Source: Pseudomonadota bacterium (lineage in GTDB: Bacteria > Pseudomonadota > Alphaproteobacteria > Acetobacterales > Acetobacteraceae). Taken from it: a stretch of 5,419 nt of DNA. The notes beneath the pieces were generated by a model. The model saw only the letters and a list, made by a program, of their open reading frames with translations, was not told the origin of the DNA and made no database searches. Positions 1 to 5,166 of this stretch are shown here, one piece after another. Within the stretch, counting starts at the first letter, position 1; each line of letters opens with the position of its first letter. The translations under genes were made by a program, and so were the position numbers. The stretch covers positions 1 to 5,419 of the forward strand of contig JAJYAF010000186.1 in assembly GCA_021779655.1 (NCBI GenBank), written 5' to 3'.

Positions 1-1155
1 GCGTGCCGCCCGGCCCGTTATGGCGCGCGCGAAACAAAGGAATGTCTGCTGATCCGGCAGCTGGGCGACTTGCACGCGGGTGATACCGGGCGTGCCGAAG
101 GCGGAATGGACGATCCAGCGCGGACACGTGCCGCCGAAGCGCATGAAGGGAAAGCCGGCGGCGGAAAACCGCTTGCTGACATTGCCGGCGGGATCGACGC
201 GCAAGAAGAAAAACGGCACGCCGCGCGCGCCGGGGCGCTGCAGGGTGGAGAGGCGGTGGCAGGCCTGTTCGTAACTCACGCCGAAGCGCGATGCCAGAAA
301 ATCGACATCGTAACGACCTTCCCGCGCGGAAGCGAGGAACGGTTCATAGGGCATGATGATGGCGCCCGCGATATAGTTCAACAGCCCGACGCGCAGCAGT
401 TCCGCGGCATCCGGCGAGCTTGGCGCCGCCGCCGTCACCATCGCCTCCACGACCTCGCGGCTTTCCAGAAGCGCCAGTTGGAACGCCATCTGAAAACCCC
501 GGCTTTCGCGTGAGATTGTCTCCGAGAGGGTCAGCAGTCTTGCCTTGGGATCGTATATCCGGAGACTGCCCGGTTGCGGCCGCACGATCACCACCAGGCC
601 ATGCTTCTGCCGCAGGCGTTCCGCCAGCGCATGGTTGGTGCCAAGCACGGCCGATTGCAGATTGTTGCTGATCTCCTCCGCCGCTTGTTCAAGCGCCGGG
701 AAATGGTTGGCATGAGCATGGAAGAAATCACGTACCTCCTCGTTCGGCAGCAGGATCCTGCGGCCCGAGGGAAGCGTGATGCCATCGGAATCTTCCCGCG
801 CACCGGCCCAGGCGCGGTGGAGCGCCAGCACGGCGCGAACGGCATTCGGTGCCGCGGCGGCAATAGTGCGCGTCTCCGATTCGGGTACGGGTTCGATGCC
901 GAGCATGGGATCGGCAAAAACTTCACGCAGTTTGATCTCATAATCCCGCTCCTGGTCTCCAGACAGGGAATCGAGATCGACTTCGAGAATTTTCGTCAGC
1001 TTGAACAACAGATTGGCGGTGACCGAACGCTGGTCATGCTCGATCAGATTGAGATAGCTCGTCGAAATGCCGAGCTTTTGCGCCAGGGCCTGCTGGCTGA
1101 GACCCTGCGCGCCCCGCAGCCGCCGAAGTGTCGCGCCGATAAGGGGTTTTGCCAT
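1..1155 (-). CDS. ScfR/RamB-family XRE transcriptional regulator (C-terminus beyond left edge)
   Basis: DNA-binding regulator of the ScfR (short-chain fatty acyl-CoA regulator) family; known members include RamB (actinobacterial acetate/glyoxylate genes) and PccR (alphaproteobacterial propionyl-CoA carboxylase). The frame is open for 385 codons from the ATG at 1155 to base 1. Residues 6-65 are an XRE helix-turn-helix with the family signature SxxxLAxxLGIS..YLNLIE followed by R.VTANLL. Residues about 166-310 match the ImmA/IrrE-like (DUF955) domain, but where a peptidase would have HExxH this protein has FQMAFQLA (221-228), as is usual for ScfR proteins, so it should bind a ligand and not cleave. 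Residues about 325-385 match the DUF2083-like C-terminal domain (FGGTCPRW, C344 and C374). The family is about 470 residues, so roughly 80-90 are missing. No Shine-Dalgarno precedes the ATG; the promoter implies a leaderless mRNA. It diverges from the small gene at 1324. The effector (an acyl-CoA) is inferred from the family only. Confidence 0.9.
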   Translation of the reverse strand, partial: MAKPLIGATLRRLRGAQGLSQQALAQKLGISTSYLNLIEHDQRSVTANLLFKLTKILEVDLDSLSGDQERDYEIKLREVFADPMLGIEPVPESETRTIAAAAPNAVRAVLALHRAWAGAREDSDGITLPSGRRILLPNEEVRDFFHAHANHFPALEQAAEEISNNLQSAVLGTNHALAERLRQKHGLVVIVRPQPGSLRIYDPKARLLTLSETISRESRGFQMAFQLALLESREVVEAMVTAAAPSSPDAAELLRVGLLNYIAGAIIMPYEPFLASAREGRYDVDFLASRFGVSYEQACHRLSTLQRPGARGVPFFFLRVDPAGNVSKRFSAAGFPFMRFGGTCPRWIVHSAFGTPGITRVQVAQLPDQQTFLCFARAITGRAAR

Positions 1156-1161
1156 GGGGTC

Positions 1162-1190
1162 ATTCTAGTAAACTATTTACACGCTGTAAA
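1162..1190 (-). promoter_or_regulatory. sigma70-type promoter of the ScfR gene, predicted leaderless start
   Basis: On the minus strand, -35 TTTACA (1190-1185) and -10 TAGAAT (1167-1162) are separated by 17 bases, each hexamer matching the consensus at 5 of 6 positions. Transcription starting 6-8 bases past the -10 falls at about 1156-1154, on the ATG at 1155-1153. The bases before that ATG hold no purine-rich ribosome binding site, which agrees with a leaderless mRNA. Two inverted repeats lie inside the promoter, so repression by a bound regulator is expected. Confidence 0.55.
1168..1190. promoter_or_regulatory. Overlapping inverted repeats, probable ScfR operator on its own promoter
   Basis: Two overlapping inverted repeats share a half-site: GTAAA-CTA-TTTAC (1168-1180) and TTTACA-CGC-TGTAAA (1176-1190). 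They cover the spacer and -35 hexamer of the regulator's promoter, the place expected for negative autoregulation. The half-site TGTAAA resembles the TTTGCAAA core reported for RamB/PccR sites. The spacer here is 3 bases, against 4 in the other two copies in this region. Confidence 0.5.
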
Positions 1191-1195
1191 GGCAA

Positions 1196-1215
1196 TTTGT
1201 AAATCTATTTACAGT
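1196..1215. promoter_or_regulatory. Inverted repeat TGTAAA-N4-TTTACA, probable ScfR operator
   Basis: TTTGTAAA-TCTA-TTTACAGT contains the perfect inverted repeat TGTAAA-N4-TTTACA (1198-1213). The 8-4-8 layout matches the TTTGCAAA-N4-TTTGCAAA arrangement I recall for PccR of Rhodobacter. It sits just upstream of the regulator's -35 and about 70 bases upstream of the predicted start of the opposite gene, so it could serve both directions. Confidence 0.5.
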
Positions 1216-1242
1216 ATTCCTGGATTTCCGGGGATTATCACC

Positions 1243-1270
1243 GTGACAAACACGGCGAGATTTGTAAATT
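1243..1270 (+). promoter_or_regulatory. Candidate promoter of the 68-codon gene
   Basis: GTGACA (1243-1248; 5 of 6 to the -35 consensus) and TAAATT (1265-1270; 4 of 6 to the -10) are 16 bases apart. A start near 1277 would give a leader of about 47 bases before the ATG at 1324. The -10 lies within an inverted repeat assigned to the ScfR regulator. This is the best match seen on this strand but the hexamers are weak. Confidence 0.3.
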
Positions 1271-1280
1271 ACTTTACAGC
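1261..1280. promoter_or_regulatory. Second TGTAAA-N4-TTTACA inverted repeat, probable ScfR operator
   Basis: TTTGTAAA-TTAC-TTTACAGC has the same design as the copy at 1196-1215: identical first 8 bases, 4-base spacer, then TTTACAG. The perfect inverted repeat is 1263-1278. The two copies are 65 bases apart, about six helical turns. This one overlaps the candidate -10 of the small gene at 1324, suggesting that this gene is controlled by the same regulator. Confidence 0.5.
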
Positions 1281-1323
1281 CGCACTGATCCGCGTGGAAC
1301 CCGTGCGTTAAGGAGATCGTACA

Positions 1324-1530
1324 ATGCCGAATATGTCCGAACTGCTTTCAGGTTTCTCTGCCCTCTCGCCCGGACGTGCCGATGCGGAGCCGGGTGGTGG
1401 CGCCGCCGGGGGTGGCATGCCGCGCTGGGCATCCTTCAGTGACGAAGCCAGAGAACAGCACCGCTTCCTCAATCACGACGGCTACGATGAAGGTCTGGTT
1501 CATGGCCATGGCTGGGCCCGTAACGACTAG
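1324..1530 (+). CDS. Small protein of unknown function (68 aa), divergent from the ScfR gene
   Basis: I do not recognise this protein. The start is well supported: AGGAG (1311-1315) lies 8 bases before the ATG at 1324, and codon third positions lean to G/C as in the neighbours. The N-terminus (1-20) is mildly hydrophobic, then comes a flexible Gly/Ala-rich stretch (22-32, EPGGGAAGGGM after D20), then a polar half with aromatic residues and four histidines (H46, H51, H60, H62) ending in HGHGW and ARND. No signal peptide, membrane segment or cysteine is visible. The His/Asp/Tyr-rich tail could bind a metal or a partner protein, which is speculation. It faces the ScfR gene across a 168-bp gap full of TGTAAA repeats, so it is probably a target of that regulator. 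Its stop shares CTAG with the stop of the converging DeoR gene. It is not a fragment of any larger family that I can name. Confidence 0.65.
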   Translation: MPNMSELLSGFSALSPGRADAEPGGGAAGGGMPRWASFSDEAREQHRFLNHDGYDEGLVHGHGWARND

Positions 1531-2330
1531 ACCTCGGACGTGGTCTCGGCGCTTTGCGCCTCGACCACATTCGTGCCCGCTTGCAGCAGCGCCGTGGCCA
1601 GGCGCCCCTTCGGGCGGGTATCCGCGATCAGCGTGACAGAAGGGGACCATTCACCGTACACCATCAGCGATGGACGGTCGAACTTCGTGTGATCGGCCAC
1701 GATGATGGTATGCGCGGCCCGCCGCATCATCATCCCGAAGGTCATGCCGGGGCCGATGCCGGCATCGTTCGGGCCTTCCATCGTAAGCCCGCTCGCGCCG
1801 AGGAATGCCTTGTTGGCATGAAGACGATGCAGCGCGTCGATCGTCTCCGGTCCATAAATCACCCCTTCCCGGCCGTCATACTGGCCGGGCAGCATGATCA
1901 CCTTATGGGTGGGATTGGCCGCAATGGCGGTGGCGATTGAAAACGCATGGGTAATGATTGTCAGATCGTTCAAAACGGCGGCCAGGCGGCGGGCAACGTG
2001 CAGGGTGGTCGCGCCACCGCCGATCATCAGAATGTCGTTCGGCGCCATCAGTTGCACCGCCGTTTCGGCAATCCTTTCGCGTTCCGCCACCATCAACCCT
2101 TCCCGCACGGCCACGGCCGGTTCCGCCGGAATCGAGCGGACGGCACCGCCATAGGTGCGATTGATCAGCCCTGTCTCAGCGAGTTCGGCGAGGTCGCGGC
2201 GGACCGTCTCGGTTGAGACGGAGAGATGTTCGGAAAGCTTGTTGACCCGCAGGGACGGAACGGCGGCAAGCTCCGTGACGATCCGCGCATGCCGTTCGGC
2301 CTTGGACAGGCGGGAGAGATGCTTGCTCAT
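1527..2330 (-). CDS. DeoR/GlpR-family transcriptional regulator
   Basis: Cytoplasmic regulator, 267 residues against about 250-260 for the family. Residues about 12-65 are the DeoR winged helix-turn-helix, with the typical VSTETVRRDLAELAETGLI and RTYGGAV. Residues about 82-245 form the DeoRC sensor domain, related to sugar-phosphate isomerases: GGGATT (104-109), then AFLGASGL, and ADHTKF near the end, matching the family's DxxKF motif. Members usually repress sugar or polyol genes and release DNA on binding a phosphorylated intermediate; the ligand here cannot be read from the sequence. The frame runs open to 2591, but the ATG at 2330 is chosen because the HTH begins about 11 residues after it. 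AGGAG (2349-2345) is 14 bases upstream, a long spacing, so a GTG start 11 codons earlier is possible. It diverges from the barrel gene at 2744, its likeliest target, and converges on the small gene with stops overlapping by 4 bases. Confidence 0.93.
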   Translation of the reverse strand: MSKHLSRLSKAERHARIVTELAAVPSLRVNKLSEHLSVSTETVRRDLAELAETGLINRTYGGAVRSIPAEPAVAVREGLMVAERERIAETAVQLMAPNDILMIGGGATTLHVARRLAAVLNDLTIITHAFSIATAIAANPTHKVIMLPGQYDGREGVIYGPETIDALHRLHANKAFLGASGLTMEGPNDAGIGPGMTFGMMMRRAAHTIIVADHTKFDRPSLMVYGEWSPSVTLIADTRPKGRLATALLQAGTNVVEAQSAETTSEV

Positions 2331-2369
2331 TCTCTTTCGCGTGGCTCCTTTCCCGAAAACCACTTTGAT

Positions 2370-2398
2370 AGAATACCGGACTCGCAACGTGAAGGCAA
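2370..2398 (-). promoter_or_regulatory. Candidate promoter of the DeoR gene
   Basis: On the minus strand TTGCCT (2398-2393) and TATTCT (2375-2370) are 17 bases apart, each matching the sigma70 consensus at 4 of 6 positions. A start near 2363 would leave about 33 bases before the ATG at 2330 and would include the AGGAG at 2349-2345. Confidence 0.35.
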
Positions 2399-2507
2399 AA
2401 AGCCACAATGGAATTGGGCGCCGGCGTCCAGCCATTCCGCTCCCGGCCCAAACTCGACATAGGGCTGTTTCGCTCAGTGTCACAGATGGGGCGGGAATGC
2501 GGATGGG

Positions 2508-2520
2508 TTTCAAACTGAAA
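2508..2520. promoter_or_regulatory. Palindrome TTTCA-AAC-TGAAA, possible operator
   Basis: A perfect 5-base inverted repeat around 3 bases, in the A/T-richer part of the divergent region. It is short enough to arise by chance, and its support is only its position beside two other palindromes. Confidence 0.25.
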
Positions 2521-2538
2521 TGCGACGCAAAATGTTGT

Positions 2539-2551
2539 ATTTGCCGCAAAT
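2539..2551. promoter_or_regulatory. Palindrome ATTTGC-C-GCAAAT, possible operator
   Basis: A perfect 6-base inverted repeat with a single central base. A further GCAAAA lies just upstream at 2527-2532. It sits between the two divergent genes and is the tightest palindrome in the gap. It may bind the DeoR protein. It also carries the TTTGC/GCAAA core of ScfR-type sites, so binding by the other regulator cannot be excluded. Confidence 0.35.
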
Positions 2552-2584
2552 TGGCACGCGTCGCCGTAAAAAACTGATTGTCTT

Positions 2585-2615
2585 GCAACACATGGTTGCG
2601 TGGCTCAACACATGG
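2585..2615. promoter_or_regulatory. Inverted repeat GCAAC-N5-GTTGC plus repeated CAACACATGG, possible operator
   Basis: GCAAC-ACATG-GTTGC (2585-2599) is a perfect 5-base inverted repeat. The decamer CAACACATGG inside it (2586-2595) recurs exactly at 2606-2615, 20 bases or about two helical turns later. Both copies overlap the candidate -35 and spacer of the barrel gene's promoter, a position suited to repression by the DeoR protein. Confidence 0.4.
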
Positions 2616-2625
2616 CGGCTATAAG
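2596..2625 (+). promoter_or_regulatory. Candidate promoter of the barrel gene
   Basis: TATAAG (2620-2625) is a good -10 (5 of 6). The best -35 is TTGCGT (2596-2601), 18 bases upstream and weak, as often seen in regulated promoters. The start would lie near 2632. The inverted repeat at 2585-2599 overlaps the -35. Confidence 0.3.
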
Positions 2626-2743
2626 CAGGCCGTCTTCGCTTTCATTCGGCCGATCGCCAGCTCTCCAGGAGCCGCGAACTGAGGGCGATTGACCCGAAAT
2701 CCTGCCCATCGGGGCGGTGGCGGGAGCGTGAAGGGGTCCGCAT

Positions 2744-3418
2744 ATGGATTTCATCTTTATGTTGACACGCGGCGATCGGACCATCACCGATTGTCTGGAA
2801 TTTTGTGAACTGATCCGGCCGCTGCGTCTCGCCCATATTGGTTTCAAGGACGTGGGCGTGGACCTTCCAACATTGGGCCGGCTGGTGGATTTGCTCCGGG
2901 ACATGGGGGCGAGCACGTATATGGAGGTCGTGAGCACGACGCCGGAAGCCGCGCGTAATTCGGCGCGGGCGGCGGTGGCCTTGCGCGTGGATCATCTGCT
3001 GGGCGGTACCGAGGTCGACGCCACGCTGGAGATCATTCGCGGCACCGGGGTTCGATATTATCCTTTTCCCGGCAGTCCGGTCGGCCATCCCACCCGGCTC
3101 GACGGTACTGCCGCGCAGGTTGAGAAGCAGTGCCGCGCTTTCATGGCCAAGGGCTGCGCCGGCGCGGATCTGCTCGCCTATCGCGCCATCCGGGATTCTC
3201 CGCTCCGTCTGGTGGAAGCGGCCCGGCGCGGGCTGGGGCAGGGGCGGCTGATCGTTGCCGGCAGCATCGATTCCGCCGAGCGGATCGCCGCCATCGCCGC
3301 GCGGGGGGCTGACGCCTTCACGGCCGGCTCGGCGATTTTCGGCGGCGCCTATTCGCCGGGTAAAGGTTCCATACTCTCGCAGCTTGCCGATGTCGCCGCC
3401 GCATCTCAAAGAGCCTGA
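2744..3418 (+). CDS. Uncharacterised TIM-barrel protein, ribulose-phosphate-binding (HisA/NanE-like) type
   Basis: 224 residues, the size of a single beta/alpha barrel, without signal peptide or membrane segment. Barrel strands can be followed in order: HIGFKDVG (31-38), TYMEVVS (58-64), HLLGGT (84-89), RYYPFPG (104-110) then GHP (114-116), GADLLAYR (139-146), LIVAGSID (169-176) and ADAFTAGSAIFGG (189-201). The last two resemble the phosphate-binding loops of HisA, TrpF and NanE, so a phosphorylated substrate is likely. K35, D36, E61 and D141 sit at strand ends and are candidate catalytic residues. I recognise the type of fold but no characterised enzyme, and the reaction is unknown. The start at 2744 is fixed by AAGGGG (2731-2736) 7 bases upstream. 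Divergent transcription from a DeoR gene suggests an isomerase, epimerase or aldolase step in sugar or polyol-phosphate breakdown, but no kinase or transporter lies in the window to confirm this. Confidence 0.85.
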   Translation: MDFIFMLTRGDRTITDCLEFCELIRPLRLAHIGFKDVGVDLPTLGRLVDLLRDMGASTYMEVVSTTPEAARNSARAAVALRVDHLLGGTEVDATLEIIRGTGVRYYPFPGSPVGHPTRLDGTAAQVEKQCRAFMAKGCAGADLLAYRAIRDSPLRLVEAARRGLGQGRLIVAGSIDSAERIAAIAARGADAFTAGSAIFGGAYSPGKGSILSQLADVAAASQRA

Positions 3419-3554
3419 GATTCGCCGGCATGATTTTCCGGCCTGCCGTGGTGATGAACCACTGGTGAGGAGTTCGGCCGGTGTCGCGTTAGCGCTTCGC
3501 CGCGGCGCATGTTATGGAAGTTACAGACCGATATTGGAAGGAAGAATAATTGCC

Positions 3555-4016
3555 ATGGCCTGCACCGCGGCAGACATCATGTCCCGGAACGTTATTTCCG
3601 TGAAGCCGGAAGCCGGCATTCGCGAGGTCGCGAAATTGCTTTACCAAAAGGGGATAAGCGCGGTTCCCGTCATCGACGGCGCAGGCAAGCTGGTCGGGAT
3701 CGTTAGCGAGGGCGATCTGCTGATGCCATTCAGCGCGAAGACCCGGAGCAAGCGCGAATGGTGGCTCAATCTACTGGCCGAAGGCGAACGTCTGGCGCCC
3801 GAGTTCCTGGAATATATCGCATCCGAGCATCACACGGCGGCCGATGTAATGAAGAGAACCGTCGTCACGGTCACGGAAGACACCGATATCGAAGAGATCA
3901 GCGATCTGCTGACAGCCCATAAAATCAAGCGCGTGCCGGTGATGCGCGGAGACCAGGTGGTCGGCATCGTCAGCCGTGCTGATATCGTGCGCGTCATGGC
4001 GCATCGCGGGAATTAA
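3555..4016 (+). CDS. Two-CBS-domain protein
   Basis: 153-residue cytoplasmic protein made of a CBS pair (Bateman module). CBS1 covers about 4-58, CBS2 about 94-150, joined by a helical linker with KREWWLNLLAEGERLAPEFL (66-85). Each CBS ends with the adenosine-ribose motif: GIVSEGD (48-54) and GIVSRAD (137-143), so AMP, ADP, ATP or a related nucleotide is the probable ligand. Related alphaproteobacterial proteins with this linker often continue into a C-terminal BON domain, absent here. The frame extends back to 3255 across the barrel gene, but homology begins at the ATG at 3555. AAGGA (3538-3542) stands 12 bases before it, a slightly long spacing. A 136-bp gap without a clear terminator separates it from the barrel gene, so read-through is possible. 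The next gene begins 6 bases after its stop, so the two are almost surely cotranscribed. It may tune the downstream enzyme's expression or activity to energy charge, which is inference. Confidence 0.93.
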   Translation: MACTAADIMSRNVISVKPEAGIREVAKLLYQKGISAVPVIDGAGKLVGIVSEGDLLMPFSAKTRSKREWWLNLLAEGERLAPEFLEYIASEHHTAADVMKRTVVTVTEDTDIEEISDLLTAHKIKRVPVMRGDQVVGIVSRADIVRVMAHRGN

Positions 4017-4022
4017 CCCGTG

Positions 4023-5006
4023 ATGCGCGCCATGGTCTTCGATGGGGCTGGCCGGAAACTGCAACCCAGGCAATGCGACGCGCCCGCGGCCGGTCCGGGA
4101 CAGGTTCTGGTGCAAGTTTGCGCCTGCGGCGTATGCCGCACGGATCTGCATGTTGTCGATGGCGACCTGCCGCACCCGAAGCCGCATGTCATTCCAGGGC
4201 ATGAGATCGTGGGCCGCGTCTTGGCGGCCGGGGCAGGCGTCGAGCATCTTCGCCCGGGAATGCGTGTCGGCGTGCCATGGCTGGGGTGGACTTGCGGAAC
4301 CTGCGTGTATTGCCAAAGCGGGCGGGAAAATCTCTGCGCCCGTGCCAAATTCACCGGCTATGACATCGATGGCGGCTATGCGGAACAAGCCGTCGCGGAT
4401 GCGCGCTATTGCTTCCCGATACCGGATGGCTTCCCGGATATCGCGGCAGCACCCCTGCTTTGCGCGGGACTGATCGGCTACCGCACTTTGCGTATGGCGG
4501 GCGATGCGAAGCGGCTTGGGATCTATGGTTTCGGGGCGGCGGCGCATATTGCTGCCCAGGTGGCGCTGTATCGGGGGCAGGAAATTTTCGCGTTCACCCG
4601 GCCGGGCGACCAGCAGGCGCAGGATTTCGCCCGGAAGATCACGCATGGCTGGGTCGGCGGCTCGGATGAGCAGCCGCCCGAGCCGCTGGACGCGGCGCTG
4701 ATCTTCGCTCCTGTGGGCGATCTGGTGCCCGCCGCACTGCGCGCGCTTGCGCCTGGCGGTGTCGCGGTATGCGGCGGCATCCACATGAGCGACATTCCCT
4801 CCTTTCCCTATGATATTCTCTGGGGTGAGAGGGTGGTCCGCTCGGTCGCCAATCTCACCCGGCAGGATGCGGAGGAATTTCTGGCTCTGGCGCCGAAAAT
4901 CCCTGTCGTGACCACAACCGTTCCATATCCGCTGGACCATGCGAATGAGGCGCTGGACGATCTTCGCCAGGGACGCCTGTCCGGCGCCGCCGTCCTTGTT
5001 CCGTGA
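4023..5006 (+). CDS. Zinc-dependent alcohol dehydrogenase (MDR superfamily)
   Basis: NAD(P)-dependent medium-chain dehydrogenase oxidising alcohols or reducing aldehydes in the cytoplasm; 327 residues from the ATG at 4023, typical of the compact bacterial zinc-binding subfamily. Catalytic zinc ligands are C38 (CGVCRTDLH), H60 with E61 (GHEIVG, 59-64) and C147 (PLLCAGL). Structural zinc ligands are C91, C94, C97 and C105 in the usual C-x2-C-x2-C-x7-C. The Rossmann dinucleotide motif is GFGAAA (169-174). All expected metal ligands are present, so the enzyme should be active. The substrate and the choice of NAD or NADP cannot be read reliably. A GTG at 4020 immediately precedes the ATG and either could be used. 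No strong ribosome binding site is seen, which with the 3-6 base gap after the CBS gene points to translational coupling. A convergent EAL gene ends 160 bp downstream; no clear hairpin terminator is seen in that gap. Confidence 0.95.
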   Translation: MRAMVFDGAGRKLQPRQCDAPAAGPGQVLVQVCACGVCRTDLHVVDGDLPHPKPHVIPGHEIVGRVLAAGAGVEHLRPGMRVGVPWLGWTCGTCVYCQSGRENLCARAKFTGYDIDGGYAEQAVADARYCFPIPDGFPDIAAAPLLCAGLIGYRTLRMAGDAKRLGIYGFGAAAHIAAQVALYRGQEIFAFTRPGDQQAQDFARKITHGWVGGSDEQPPEPLDAALIFAPVGDLVPAALRALAPGGVAVCGGIHMSDIPSFPYDILWGERVVRSVANLTRQDAEEFLALAPKIPVVTTTVPYPLDHANEALDDLRQGRLSGAAVLVP

Positions 5007-5166
5007 AGGTCGGGATTTGTAATCTCGTTCCGTCCGCGCTCTCTACCTGCCCGAGAACAGGGAAAAATTTTCGGCCGGCCTCACGCGCACGCATCTACGG
5101 TTCAACGCGACATGCCGCTGGTTGGCAACCGCTATGTGGACTGCTGGGGCGCCGGCCTGCTACGGC

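Larger units (their letters stand above)
2331..2743. other. 413-bp divergent intergenic region between the DeoR and barrel genes
   Basis: No convincing gene is seen here. The right half lacks long open frames with a ribosome binding site; a 26-codon frame from 2612 has none. The stretch 2500-2620 is richer in A/T than its surroundings and holds short palindromes and a repeated decamer that are listed separately, so it most likely serves as the shared control region. If the candidate promoter at 2596-2625 is used, the barrel gene has a leader of about 110 bases with no obvious strong hairpin or riboswitch. Confidence 0.6.

Noticed and set aside
574..1311. 245-codon open frame on the plus strand
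   Set aside because: It lies antisense to the ScfR gene, whose translation matches a known family along its whole length; the plus-strand product has no domain and no ribosome binding site.
2331..2591. 87-residue N-terminal extension of the DeoR protein
   Set aside because: DeoR proteins begin about 10 residues before the HTH; the extension has no homology-like features and would cover the promoter and operator region.
2612..2692. 26-codon open frame downstream of the candidate barrel promoter (possible leader peptide)
   Set aside because: No ribosome binding site and no run of regulatory codons; its ATG belongs to the repeated CAACACATGG.
2642..3409. 255-codon open frame on the minus strand
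   Set aside because: It mirrors the barrel gene, which has a ribosome binding site and recognisable barrel strands; the reverse product has no family features.
3424..3442. GCCGG-N9-CCGGC hairpin after the barrel gene as a terminator
   Set aside because: The stem is only 5 bp with a 9-base loop and no following T-tract, so it does not look like an intrinsic terminator.
3255..3554. 100-residue N-terminal extension of the CBS protein
   Set aside because: It overlaps the end of the barrel gene out of frame, and CBS homology starts right at the ATG at 3555.
3771..4940. 389-codon open frame on the minus strand
   Set aside because: It is antisense to the CBS and alcohol dehydrogenase genes, both with intact signature motifs; its product is Arg/His/Asp-rich, as expected for a shadow frame in GC-rich DNA.
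5119..5129. Palindrome GGTTG-G-CAACC between the alcohol dehydrogenase and EAL genes
   Set aside because: A one-base loop cannot form a terminator hairpin and no T-tract follows; it is probably chance, as it sits between two gene ends.
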